From Streptomyces sp. NBC_00249 (lineage in GTDB: Bacteria; Actinomycetota; Actinomycetes; Streptomycetales; Streptomycetaceae), in the NCBI RefSeq assembly GCF_026342355.1, contig NZ_JAPEMV010000005.1, forward strand, positions 124,001 to 188,000: a stretch of 64,000 bases of DNA, given 5' to 3'. The position numbers and the translations under genes were made by a program. This document shows, piece after piece, positions 26,133-36,801 of the stretch. The notes under the pieces are model-generated. The model saw only the letters and a list, made by a program, of their open reading frames with translations, had not been told where the DNA came from and ran no database searches. The stretch's first letter is position 1. Each line of letters opens with the position of its first letter.

Positions 26133-27569
26133 ATGCGACAGCACCCCTCCCCGTCCTCCTCCGCCGCCGCCTCCCCGGTGCCGGACCCCCGCCCTTCCCC
26201 GGACCCCGCTTCCCCGGGTTCCTCTTCCCCGGGCTCCGCTTCCCCGGACCCCTCCCCCGCGGCCCCGATGCTGCGGCTCGCCACGGCCGCCCTCGCCGGG
26301 ACCGCCATCGAGTTCTACGACTTCTTCGTCTACGGCACGGCCGCCGCCCTGGTGCTCGGCCCGCTCTTCTTCCCCTCGTTCTCCCCGCTCGCCGGAACCC
26401 TCGCCGCCTTCGCCACCTTCGGCGTCGGCTTCCTCGCCCGCCCCCTCGGCTCGGTGGTCTTCGGCCACATCGGCGACCGCTACGGGCGCCGTCCGGTCCT
26501 GCTGGCCTCCCTGCTGATGACGGGCCTCGCCACGGTGGCCGTCGGGTTCGTGCCCACGTACACCTCCATCGGCATCGCCGCGCCCCTGCTGCTGCTCCTG
26601 CTGCGCTTCCTGCAGGGGCTCGGCCTCGGCGGCGAATGGGGCGGGGCGGTGCTGCTGACCGCCGAGCACGCCCCGGAGGGCCGGCGCGGGCTGTGGTCGA
26701 GCTTCCCGCAGATGGGGCCCGCCGTGGGGTTCCTGCTGGCCAACGGCCTGATGCTGACCCTGTCGGGCACCTTGAGCGACGCGAGCTTCACCGCATGGGG
26801 CTGGCGGGTGCCCTTCTGGGCCGCCGGAGTGCTGGCGCTGGCCGGGCTGTGGCTGCGCCGGTCGGTCGAGGAGACCCCGGAGTTCCGGCGGCTGGCCGAG
26901 ACCGGCCGGCGGGCGGAGGCGCCGTTCACCGAGGTGGTGCGCCGGCACTGGCGGCTGCTCCTGCTGACCGGCGGGGCGATGGCCGTCGGCTACGCCGTCT
27001 TCTACGCGGTCACCACCTGGTCCCTCGCCTACGCCACCACGCACCTGGGCGTGGGCCGCACCGTGATGCTGGCCTGCGTGATGGTGGCGGTCCTGCTCAT
27101 GGGGCTGGCCACACCGCTGGTGGCGGTGCTCGGCGACCGCTGGGGACGGCGGCCGCTGTGCCTGGCCGGCAGCGCGGCCTGCGCGGTGTGGATGTTCCCC
27201 TTCGTGGCCCTGCTGCGCACGGCCGACCCGGTCCTGATGACCGTGGGCTGCCTCGGCTCGCTGCTGGGCATGGTGACGATGTTCGCCGTGGTGGGCGCGT
27301 ACCTGCCCGAGCTGTACGCCCCGCGCATCCGCTGCACGGGCGCGGCCGTCGGCTACAACCTGGGCGGGGTGCTCGGCGGCGCGCTGACCCCGATCGTGGC
27401 GACGGCCCTGGCGGACGGTTCCGGCCCGCCGTGGGGGGTCGCGGTGTACCTGACCGTGATCGCGCTGGTCAGCCTGGGCTGTTTCGCCCTGCTGCCGGAG
27501 ACGCACCCGGCGCTCGCGCGGGCCCGGGACACGGGAACGGGGGCGGCCGAAGCGGCCGCCCCCGCGTAG
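26133..27569 (+). CDS. MFS metabolite:proton symporter (MHS family)
   Basis: A 478-residue membrane transporter with 12 predicted helices. GTAIEFYDFFVYGTAA starts helix 1, GHIGDRYGRRPVLL is the loop 2-3 motif, RFLQGLGLGGEWGGAVLL is helix 4, and PELYAPRIRCTGAAVGYN is in the second half; these are marks of the shikimate/proline-betaine type symporters. The substrate is unknown. The 45 N-terminal residues are an unusual Ser/Pro-rich low-complexity tract (PSPSSS, SPGSSSPGS); ATG near 26268 (MLRLATAALAG) is a plausible shorter start. No clear ribosome site is seen at 26133. Confidence 0.88.
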   Translation: MRQHPSPSSSAAASPVPDPRPSPDPASPGSSSPGSASPDPSPAAPMLRLATAALAGTAIEFYDFFVYGTAAALVLGPLFFPSFSPLAGTLAAFATFGVGFLARPLGSVVFGHIGDRYGRRPVLLASLLMTGLATVAVGFVPTYTSIGIAAPLLLLLLRFLQGLGLGGEWGGAVLLTAEHAPEGRRGLWSSFPQMGPAVGFLLANGLMLTLSGTLSDASFTAWGWRVPFWAAGVLALAGLWLRRSVEETPEFRRLAETGRRAEAPFTEVVRRHWRLLLLTGGAMAVGYAVFYAVTTWSLAYATTHLGVGRTVMLACVMVAVLLMGLATPLVAVLGDRWGRRPLCLAGSAACAVWMFPFVALLRTADPVLMTVGCLGSLLGMVTMFAVVGAYLPELYAPRIRCTGAAVGYNLGGVLGGALTPIVATALADGSGPPWGVAVYLTVIALVSLGCFALLPETHPALARARDTGTGAAEAAAPA

Positions 27570-27609
27570 ATCCGTAGGTCCGTGGACGCCCGGACCCTTC
27601 GAGGACCGG

Positions 27610-28593
27610 TCAGGCGTCGACGCTCCGGGAGTCGGCGGCGGCTTCGGCCGCCGCCTGCTTCTTGGAGGCCATCAGGCTGGTGATCGTGGTGATCACCAGG
27701 ACGCCGCAGATGACGCCCAGCGAGACCGGGATGGAGATCTGCGGGACGTGCACCCCGGACTCGTGCAGGGCGTGCAGCACCAGCTTGATGCCGATGAAGC
27801 CCAGGATGACGGACAGGCCGTAGCTGAGGTGGACCAGCTTCTTGAGGAGTCCGCCGATGAGGAAGTACAGCTGGCGCAGGCCCATCAGGGCGAAGGCGTT
27901 GGCGGTGAAGACGATGTACGGGTCCTGGGTGAGGCCGAAGATCGCGGGGATCGAGTCCAGGGCGAACAGCACGTCGGTGGTGCCGATGGCGAGCATGACC
28001 ACCATCAGCGGGGTCATGATGCGCTTGCCGTTCTTCTGGATGAAGAGCTTGGTGCCGTGGTAGCGGTCGGCGACGCCGAACTTCTTCTCGATCGACTTGA
28101 GGAGACGGTTCTCCTCGAACTCCTCTTCCTCCTCGTCCTTGCGGGCCTCCTGGATCAGCTTCCACGCGGTGTAGATCAGGAACGCGCCGAAGATGTAGAA
28201 GACCCACGAGAAGGTGGTGATGATCGCGGCTCCGGCCGCGATGAAGATCGCCCGCAGGACCAGGGCGATCAGCACGCCCACGAGCAGCACGCGCTGCTGG
28301 AGGTGGGAGGGCACCGAGAACTTCGCCATGATCAGGACGAAGACGAAGAGGTTGTCCACGCTCAGGGACTTCTCGGTGATGAACCCGGCGAAGAACTCCT
28401 GGGAGGCCTGGCCGTTGCCGAAGAACAGCAGGCCGAGGCCGAAGAGGGCGGCGAGCACGATCCAGACGACCGTCCAGATGCCCGCCTCCTTCATGGAGAC
28501 GTCGTGCGGTTTGCGGCCGATGAAGAAATCGGCTCCGATGAGAAGGCCCAGGCCCGCGATGGTCAGGACCCACAGGGTCAACGAAACGTCCAC
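27610..28593 (-). CDS. terC: TerC-family integral membrane protein
   Basis: A 327-residue membrane protein with about eight or nine helices. FITEKSLSVDNLFVFVLIM and GTTDVLFALDSIPAIFG carry the paired acidic residues of the TerC family, implicated in manganese export and metalation of secreted proteins. A strongly acidic cytoplasmic loop (KDEEEEEFEEN) lies mid-protein. GTG 28593 is the start because GGAGG is ten bases upstream; the earlier GTG 28602 is too close to it and would bring in a TTA codon. A manganese-type riboswitch precedes the gene. TerD-type genes lie immediately upstream on the same strand. Confidence 0.93.
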   Translation of the reverse strand: MDVSLTLWVLTIAGLGLLIGADFFIGRKPHDVSMKEAGIWTVVWIVLAALFGLGLLFFGNGQASQEFFAGFITEKSLSVDNLFVFVLIMAKFSVPSHLQQRVLLVGVLIALVLRAIFIAAGAAIITTFSWVFYIFGAFLIYTAWKLIQEARKDEEEEEFEENRLLKSIEKKFGVADRYHGTKLFIQKNGKRIMTPLMVVMLAIGTTDVLFALDSIPAIFGLTQDPYIVFTANAFALMGLRQLYFLIGGLLKKLVHLSYGLSVILGFIGIKLVLHALHESGVHVPQISIPVSLGVICGVLVITTITSLMASKKQAAAEAAADSRSVDA

Positions 28594-28603
28594 TGTTAAC
28601 ACG

Positions 28604-28765
28604 CCTCCGGCAGATGGCTCAGCACATCGTCAGCGTCATCGCTGCCGGAGGTCTCTTCCACCCGGGCGGCCTGGAGGCCGTGGGCCGGCGCCCCGGGACA
28701 AGTCACAGTCCGTATTGACGGGCACGCCGTAGCAGGAAAGCAGGAATACTCCCCTCCGCACGCAC
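28604..28765 (-). promoter_or_regulatory. yybP-ykoY (manganese) riboswitch with SD-sequestering platform
   Basis: On the minus strand the conserved blocks GGGGAGTA (28754-28747), GCCCGTCAATAC (28723-28712) and the 3' GTGGAAGAGACC (ending at 28650) appear in the order and spacing of the yybP-ykoY aptamer, as in the E. coli alx leader. Directly after it CCTCCGGCAG (28651-28642) is perfectly complementary to CTGCCGGAGG (28613-28604), which contains the terC Shine-Dalgarno sequence. Without ligand this stem would hide the ribosome site; folding of the aptamer, which includes GAGACC, would free it. Known members sense Mn2+. Confidence 0.88.
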
Positions 28766-28825
28766 CAGGGTACCCGCCAGAAGCGTGAAAGGTAAAGGGA
28801 GTCCCAAGGACTGGTCAGCTGCTGG

Positions 28826-30814
28826 TCATCGGCCTCCGCGCCGGGCCGCCGCTATCCGGTCCAGTGCCTGGTCGAGGACCCTGCTGCCCTGCGGCGGAAG
28901 GTCGGGGGCGAAGGTCCAGGCGTGCTGGACCCAAGGGTCGGCGAGGTGGTTGTCCGGGACGGGCGAGAGCCGCAGCAGCGAGCGCCACAGGGGATCCAGC
29001 AGCGGTCCGTAGGCGGAGGCCTCGTCACGGTCAGCGACCATCAGCAGGTGCACGCCGACCGCCGGCCCCTCGTCGGCGAGGTAGCGCAGCTGGGTGACGG
29101 CCCGGTCGTCGAAGCCGTGCGGGAAGTCGTGGACGACGAGCAGCTGGTCGGCCCGGTCCACATCGGGCGGCAGCTCGTCCGGGGCTCCGGCGCGCAGCGC
29201 CATCTGTACGAGGTCCACGCGCCGGGTCAGCTCCGCGAGGGTCCGGGTGACCCCGGCGGCGCCCGCGGCGGGCGGTGAGGCCAGCACCCCGGCGCGTACC
29301 AGCGGGGCCAGGGAGGCGGCGCCCGCCCCGGCGGCGTCGATGACGTGGACGGAGAACCGGTCGGCGGGGTGGACGGCGAGCAGCCGCACGGCGTGCGCGA
29401 CGGCCATGTCCATGGCGGCCCGGCGCAGCCGGTCGGTGTCCATGGTCATGGCGGCCTCGGAACCGGTGCGGCCGTTGTCGATCCACAGGCCCCGCTCCAG
29501 CGGGAGCCGCATCAGCATCGGGATCCGCAGGTCGGGGCGCTCGGGCAGGCTGAGGTCGCCGAGGCGCAGGGCGAGGGGGGCCTCCTGCGGTGCGCCGCCG
29601 TCGGCGTGCCAGACCGGGTTGCCCCAGCGGGCGTACGCGGCGGGCAGCGCGGGTTCGACCACCTCGGACTCTTCGGCCAGCTGGGCCAGGTCCCGGTCGA
29701 GGACGGCGCGGGCCTGGGCGACGAGGTCCTCGCGGCGGGCGCGGGCGGTGTCGCGGGCGGCGCTGCCGGATCCGCCGAGCCGGTGGCGGGGGTCGGACAG
29801 GGCGTCGTCGAGCTCGCGGTCGAGGCGGGAGTCGGCGAAGTCGACGGCGCTGCGGTAGGCGGCGACCGTGCGGGCCAGGTCCTCGAACATGCCCCAGACC
29901 TGGTTGTAGAGCCGCTCGTCCATGGACCAGCCGCTGGCGTCCCCGGCGACGGGCCGCGGGGGCCGGCCGGGCTCGGCCGCGGGGGCGGGGCGGGGCGCCG
30001 GCTCGGGCGCCTCGGTGCTGGTGCGGCGGCGGCGCGGATGCGCGTAGTCGATGGTCGGCGGGCCCGCGACGGTGTCCGCGGGGCCGGGGGCCGGGGTGTC
30101 TGCGGGGCCGGGGCCGGCGGCGTAGGGGCTGCCGGAGACCGGGATCCGGTCCGGCGGCTCGGGGGCCGGTGCGGCGGGGCCGGCCGGGGGCGCGTCCTGC
30201 GGGGCGCGCAGGCCGCGCGGGACGGTGGGGGCGCCGCCGGTGGGCAGCGCGGCGAGGGTGATGCCGTCGGAGGCCACGGCGCCCAGGGCGGCGGCGGTCA
30301 GCTCGGCGGCGTCCGGGCCGGCCAGACCGACGTCGGCCAGCAGGGCGCCGAGGCCCTCGGCGTAGCCCTGGCCCACGGCCCGGACCTTCCAGGCGCCCTG
30401 GCGCCGGTACAGCTCCAGGGCCACGACGGCGCGCTCGGCGTCCAGCCCGGTGAGGGTGTACGCGGCGAGCTCGGCGCCCTCCGGCTCGGCCACGGCCAGG
30501 TGCGGGGCGGCCAGGGCGCCGAAGCGGGCCGGTCCGCCGGGCGGCAGGACGAGCAGCACCCGGACCAGGTGCACGGCCGCCCCGACGGCGTCGAGGTCGA
30601 CGTCGATGCGGAGCCGGTCCCCGACCCGGTCCGGTACCTCGAGGCCCGGCAGGGCCCGGGCCCCGGGGTGGGCCAGGGCCCGGGGGCCGGTGAGCCGGCC
30701 CCCTTCGTCACCGGTCGAGGCCAGGGCCAGCAGGCCGGCGCCCGCCGTGACCCTGATCTCGACGCGATTGCGGGACAGGGGGTGGTTCTGCCCCCGGACC
30801 AGTTCGGCCGTCAT
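28826..30814 (-). CDS. TerD-domain protein fused to a degenerate FtsK/ATPase-like region
   Basis: A 662-residue protein. Residues 1-185 resemble TerD (LVRGQNHPLSRNRVEIRVTAG and the YTLTGLDAERAVVALELYRRQG strand pair). An Ala/Pro-rich linker spans about 190-290. The C-terminal 370 residues have an acidic helical part (LYNQVWGMFEDLARTVAAYR) and an alpha/beta part where LPLERGLWIDNGRTGSE sits at the place of a P-loop; no GKS/T is present, so ATP binding is doubtful. It lies directly downstream of terD. A role in a Ter stress or membrane complex is inferred. ATG 30814. Confidence 0.75.
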   Translation of the reverse strand: MTAELVRGQNHPLSRNRVEIRVTAGAGLLALASTGDEGGRLTGPRALAHPGARALPGLEVPDRVGDRLRIDVDLDAVGAAVHLVRVLLVLPPGGPARFGALAAPHLAVAEPEGAELAAYTLTGLDAERAVVALELYRRQGAWKVRAVGQGYAEGLGALLADVGLAGPDAAELTAAALGAVASDGITLAALPTGGAPTVPRGLRAPQDAPPAGPAAPAPEPPDRIPVSGSPYAAGPGPADTPAPGPADTVAGPPTIDYAHPRRRRTSTEAPEPAPRPAPAAEPGRPPRPVAGDASGWSMDERLYNQVWGMFEDLARTVAAYRSAVDFADSRLDRELDDALSDPRHRLGGSGSAARDTARARREDLVAQARAVLDRDLAQLAEESEVVEPALPAAYARWGNPVWHADGGAPQEAPLALRLGDLSLPERPDLRIPMLMRLPLERGLWIDNGRTGSEAAMTMDTDRLRRAAMDMAVAHAVRLLAVHPADRFSVHVIDAAGAGAASLAPLVRAGVLASPPAAGAAGVTRTLAELTRRVDLVQMALRAGAPDELPPDVDRADQLLVVHDFPHGFDDRAVTQLRYLADEGPAVGVHLLMVADRDEASAYGPLLDPLWRSLLRLSPVPDNHLADPWVQHAWTFAPDLPPQGSRVLDQALDRIAAARRGGR

Positions 30815-30859
30815 CGTGCAGCCCTCCCCCGTGCCTTCTTCTCTTGTTCCGCGCTGCCG

Positions 30860-31438
30860 CTACAGGTGCGGCAGGATGGCCGGCATCAGGTCCTGGAAGG
30901 TCCGGCCGTTGGCCGGGTTCCCGAGGGCCGTCATCTTCCAGCCGGAGCCCTCGCGGGACACCTTCGCCATGATCTGCGCCGTGTACTGGCCGCCGCCGTC
31001 GAGGGTGTAGCGGGCCAGCTCCTGCCCGTTGGTCTCGTCGACGATGCGGCAGAAGGCGTTCTGCACCTCCTGGAACGTCTGGCCGGTGAACGAGTTCACC
31101 GTGAAGACGATCTGGTCGATGTGCACCGGCACGCGCTGGAGGTCGACGAGGATGGCCTCGTCGTCCCCGCCCTGGCCGACGCCGCCGACGAGGTTGTCGC
31201 CGGTGTGCCGGACCGAGCCGTCGTCGCTCTGCAGGTGCCGGAAGAAGACGACGTCCACGGGCTGCTTGTCGGCGAAGAGCACCGCCGACGCGTCCAGGTC
31301 GATCTCCCGGGTCCGCGAGCCGAACAGGCCGCGGCGCTTGGCCGCCTGCCAGCCGAGGCCCATCCGGACCGCGGTCAGCGTGCCGCCGTCCGCCTTCTGC
31401 AGGCTGATCGCCTGACCCTTGGTCATGTTGACCGTCAC
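30860..31438 (-). CDS. terD: TerD-family calcium-binding stress protein
   Basis: A 192-residue cytoplasmic protein of the TerD family. The start TVNMTKGQAISLQK, the central VGGVGQGGDDEAILVDL with its acidic calcium-binding residues, and VNSFTGQTFQEVQNAFCR are family hallmarks. TerD proteins act with TerC in responses to tellurite, phage or envelope stress; in Streptomyces they also affect development. GTG 31438 is chosen (ribosome site GAGAGGGG); ATG 31426 is an alternative and the frame is open six codons further up. First gene of terD, the TerD fusion and terC on one strand. Confidence 0.93.
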   Translation of the reverse strand: MTVNMTKGQAISLQKADGGTLTAVRMGLGWQAAKRRGLFGSRTREIDLDASAVLFADKQPVDVVFFRHLQSDDGSVRHTGDNLVGGVGQGGDDEAILVDLQRVPVHIDQIVFTVNSFTGQTFQEVQNAFCRIVDETNGQELARYTLDGGGQYTAQIMAKVSREGSGWKMTALGNPANGRTFQDLMPAILPHL

Positions 31439-31526
31439 GCGCTGTCCCCTCTCCATAGCCCGCCCCGTTTACGGGCGCGCAGCGTGTAACTGTGGCTGGT
31501 CCCCAACCCTACTGACCGGCTCCCGG

Positions 31527-33680
<2,154 letters not shown>

Positions 33681-33881
33681 GGGTCAACCGTACGGCCCCC
33701 CACTGACACTCAGCGCGGTCTGGTCCGTTTGTCGTAGTTCGGTGGCGTCCCGGTGATCTTCAACCCCATGATCACCTGAAGCGGTGCCGCAACCGGAGCG
33801 CACCGGGGGCGACGCCGCAACGTCTGGCGCTCCGGACCCGTTTGAGGCAGAAGCAGGGCCCACGACCCGAGGAGAACGCAC

Positions 33882-34799
33882 ATGCACCTCGTCCGACCCG
33901 CCGCCGCGGCAGCCGCCGCGTTCCTGGGCCTCACCCTCACCGTGCTGGGCGGGACGGCCGCCACCGCCGCGCCCGGGCCCACCGCACCCTCCGCCGGCAC
34001 CGGGTCCGTGGCCGTCCTGGGGCCCGTCCTGTACGCCCACCGGGGGGCTTCGGCGTACGCCCCGGAGAACACCCTCGAATCGATCGACCTGGCGATGTGG
34101 ATGGGCTTCGACTGGGTGGAGAACGACGTCCAGCGGACCGAGGACGGGGAACTCGTGGTGGTCCACGACGACACCCTGGCCCGCACCACCAATGTCGAGG
34201 AGGTGTTCCCCGACCGCAAGCCGTGGCGGGTCAAGGACTTCACGGCGGCCGAGATCGCCCGGCTCGACGCGGGCAGCTGGTTCGGCGACGGGCGCTACGC
34301 GGGGGCCCGGGTGCCGACCCTGCGGGAGTACATGGAGCGGGTGCAGGACAACCAGCAGAAACTGCTGCTGGAGATCAAGAAGCCGGAGTTCTACCCGGGG
34401 ATCGAGGAGCAGACCCTGAAGCTGCTGGAGGAGACGGGCTGGCTCGACCGGCAGCACGTCGAGGGCCGCCTGGTCGTGCAGAGCTTCAGCGCCGACTCCG
34501 TCAGGATCGTGCACGGCCTGCGCCCCGATCTGGTGACGGCCTTCCTGGGCACGCCGACCGTTGCGGACCTGCCCCGGTACGCGGAGTTCACCGACCGGAT
34601 CAACCCGTGGCACACGACCATCTCCGCCGACTGGGTGGCGGCCGTGCACGGCCTGCGGGGCGCCCACGGCAAGGCCATGGAGGTGGACACCTGGATCGTG
34701 GACGACGCGGCGACCGCCCGGAAGGTCCAGGCGATGGGCGTGGACGGGATCATCACGAACGCGCCCGACGTCGTCCAGGACGCGGTGCGCGGCTTCTGA
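33882..34799 (+). CDS. glpQ: Secreted glycerophosphodiester phosphodiesterase
   Basis: A 305-residue exported enzyme that releases glycerol-3-phosphate from glycerophosphodiesters, feeding phosphate and carbon scavenging. The signal peptide spans about residues 1-30 (VRPAAAAAAAFLGLTLTVLG). AHRGASAYAPENT has the catalytic His, Arg and Glu, VENDVQRTEDGELVVVHDD the metal ligands and second His, and LLLEIKKPEFY the next ligand Glu. GAGGAG precedes ATG 33882. In Streptomyces such genes are often phosphate-regulated; I could not define a convincing PHO box. Monocistronic in appearance. Confidence 0.93.
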   Translation: MHLVRPAAAAAAAFLGLTLTVLGGTAATAAPGPTAPSAGTGSVAVLGPVLYAHRGASAYAPENTLESIDLAMWMGFDWVENDVQRTEDGELVVVHDDTLARTTNVEEVFPDRKPWRVKDFTAAEIARLDAGSWFGDGRYAGARVPTLREYMERVQDNQQKLLLEIKKPEFYPGIEEQTLKLLEETGWLDRQHVEGRLVVQSFSADSVRIVHGLRPDLVTAFLGTPTVADLPRYAEFTDRINPWHTTISADWVAAVHGLRGAHGKAMEVDTWIVDDAATARKVQAMGVDGIITNAPDVVQDAVRGF

Positions 34800-34860
34800 G
34801 CACCGGACGGCCCCGGGGCCCGCGCCGGGGGCTGTCGGCGGGGCTGTCGGTGCGGCGGCT

Positions 34861-34866
34861 TACCGT
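34861..34866 (+). promoter_or_regulatory. Putative -10 box for a leaderless alkyltransferase mRNA
   Basis: TACCGT ends seven bases before GTG 34874; no ribosome site is visible. Confidence 0.5.
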
Positions 34867-34873
34867 GGGAGAC

Positions 34874-35437
34874 GTGGACAGCACCGAGCGGCCCCGCGGG
34901 CCGCACCTCGAATGGACCGTCGTCCCCAGCGATGTCGGTCCCCTGCTCCTGGCCGCGACCCCCGAGGGGCTGGTCCGGGTCGAGTTCCATGCCGGGCCCG
35001 ACCGGGCCGACCGGATGATCGCCTCCCTCGTCTCCCGGCTCGGCGCCGACGCCCGGCGGCCGGCCCCGGGCGAGGAGGTCCTGCTCGCCGAGCCGATACG
35101 CCAGCTGACCGCGTACTTCGCCGGTTCGCTGCGGCGTTTCGAGCTGCCGCTCGACTGGCGGCTCAGCTCCGGCTTCAACCGCCAGGTGCTGCTGGAGCTG
35201 GACCGCTCGGTGCCCTACGGATCGGTGGTCGGGTACGGGGAGCTGGCCGCCCGGGTCGGGCAGCCGGGGGCGGCCCAGGCCGTGGGCAACGCCATGGGCT
35301 CCAATCCGCTGCCGCTGGTCGTGGCCTGCCACCGGGTCGTGGAGAACGACGGCGGGATCGGGGGCTTCGGCGGCGGTGTGGAGACCAAGCGGATCCTGCT
35401 CGCGCTGGAGGGCGTGCTCCCGCAGCCCCTCTTCTGA
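34874..35437 (+). CDS. ogt: Methylated-DNA-protein cysteine methyltransferase family
   Basis: A 187-residue member of the Ogt/MGMT family, which removes O6-alkyl groups from guanine by transferring them to its own cysteine. The N-terminal ribonuclease-like half, the SVPYGSVVGYGELAARVG helix-turn-helix and GSNPLPLVVACHRVVENDG with the acceptor Cys are present. The usual PCHR is ACHR here, so activity might be altered, though Cys-His-Arg and the following Val are kept. GTG 34874 is chosen from the -10 box; GTG 34865 is an alternative. Together with uvrABC and polA it makes this a repair-rich segment. Confidence 0.88.
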   Translation: MDSTERPRGPHLEWTVVPSDVGPLLLAATPEGLVRVEFHAGPDRADRMIASLVSRLGADARRPAPGEEVLLAEPIRQLTAYFAGSLRRFELPLDWRLSSGFNRQVLLELDRSVPYGSVVGYGELAARVGQPGAAQAVGNAMGSNPLPLVVACHRVVENDGGIGGFGGGVETKRILLALEGVLPQPLF

Positions 35438-35508
35438 CCTGCGCGTCCTGGCGGGCGGGCGCCCGATACCCGGTTCCCCCGGACGGGGAGCGGTGGGAAA
35501 CTGCACCG

Positions 35509-36798
35509 GTGACTACTTCCGCCGCCCCCGGCCCCACCGCGCCCCCGCTCGACGCGGCGGACCTGCCCCGGCTCCAGCGCCGGACGTCGGGCGTGCTCAT
35601 GGCCAGCCAGATGCTGGGCGGCCTCGGCGTGCCGATCAGCATCGCCCTGGCCCCGGTCCTGGCCACCGAGATCAGCGGCACCGAGGCCCTGTCCGGGCTC
35701 GCCTCCACCGCCGCGGTGATCGGCACCGCCCTGGTCTCGCTGCCCCTGGCCGCGCTGATGACCGCGCGCGGCCGCCGCCCCGGGCTGATCGTCGGGTACG
35801 GGATCGGGGCGATCGGCTCCGCCCTGGTCGTGCTGGCCGCCTCGGTGAGGAGCTTCCCGCTGCTCATGCTCGGCATGGCCGCCTTCGGCGCCGCCTCCTC
35901 CGCGAACCTCCAGGCCCGCTTCGCCGCCGCCGACCTCGCGGCGCCCGACCGGCGGGCCCGCGCGATCTCCCTGGTCGTCTGGGCCTCCACCATCGGCGCG
36001 GTCCTCGGGCCCAACCTCTCCGCCCCCGCCAGCGACAGCTTCGCCGGCACCTCCATACCCCAGACGGCGGGCCCCTTCGTCTGGGCCGGCGCCGTCTTCG
36101 TCCTCACCGGCACCCTGATCGCCGTGTTCCTGCGCCCCGATCCGCTGCTGACGGCCAGGGCCCTGGCAGGTCCCGCGGAGCAGTCCCCCCAGGGGCGCTC
36201 GCTGCGCGCCGGGTTCGCCGCCGTCAAGGCCTCGCCCCGGGCCCGGCTCGCGCTGGTCACCGTCGCGGTGTCGCACACCGTCATGGTCTCGATCATGGTG
36301 ATGACCCCGGTCGATCTCGGGCACCACGGCGCCGGCCTCAAGCTCGTCGGCCTGGTCATCAGCGGCCACATCGCCGGCATGTTCGCCTTCTCCCCGGTCA
36401 TGGGGTGGCTCGCCGACCGGATCGGCCGGCTCTCCGGGATCGGCCTGGCGGCCGGGCTCCTGTCGGTCGCCGCGCTGCTCGCCGGCACGGCGGACGGCAA
36501 CCACACGCAGAGCGCGGTCGGCCTCTTCCTGCTCGGCCTCGGCTGGTCCGCCGGAATGGTCTCCGGCTCGGCGCTGCTGACCGACTCGGTGCCGCAGCCC
36601 GCACGGGCCGCCGTACAGGGCCTGAGCGACCTGACCATGAACACGGCCGCCGGCGTCGGCGGCGCGGCGGCCGGGCTCGTCATGTCGACGGCGGGCTACG
36701 GCTGGCTCAACGCGATCGGGGCCGCGCTGCTCCTGCCGATGGCCGCGCTCGCCCTGTTCACCGGCCGACGCCACCCGGTGCCCAAAGAGAAGGCCTAG
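35509..36798 (+). CDS. MFS transporter, probable drug or metabolite efflux
   Basis: A 429-residue membrane protein with about 12 helices, beginning GTG 35509. SGLASTAAVIGTALVSLPLA, the charged loop TARGRRPGLIVGYG, and the second-half MGWLADRIGRLSGIGLA are MFS features. The sequence resembles the YfmO/YgaY-type efflux branch but no substrate can be named. The frame is open far upstream, over ogt; the chosen GTG follows a weak GGGAAA site. It converges with the cupin gene, with three bases between their stops. Confidence 0.83.
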   Translation: MTTSAAPGPTAPPLDAADLPRLQRRTSGVLMASQMLGGLGVPISIALAPVLATEISGTEALSGLASTAAVIGTALVSLPLAALMTARGRRPGLIVGYGIGAIGSALVVLAASVRSFPLLMLGMAAFGAASSANLQARFAAADLAAPDRRARAISLVVWASTIGAVLGPNLSAPASDSFAGTSIPQTAGPFVWAGAVFVLTGTLIAVFLRPDPLLTARALAGPAEQSPQGRSLRAGFAAVKASPRARLALVTVAVSHTVMVSIMVMTPVDLGHHGAGLKLVGLVISGHIAGMFAFSPVMGWLADRIGRLSGIGLAAGLLSVAALLAGTADGNHTQSAVGLFLLGLGWSAGMVSGSALLTDSVPQPARAAVQGLSDLTMNTAAGVGGAAAGLVMSTAGYGWLNAIGAALLLPMAALALFTGRRHPVPKEKA

Positions 36799-36801
36799 AC
36801 C

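Noticed and set aside
30000..30300. Separate gene in the Pro/Ala-rich stretch of the TerD fusion
   Set aside because: The frame is continuous and the composition is that of a linker; plus-strand frames here are Gly/Arg-rich shadows.
33690..33880. PHO box before the glycerophosphodiester phosphodiesterase
   Set aside because: One unit (GTTCGGTGGCG) resembles the 11-base repeat, but no second unit follows at the right spacing.
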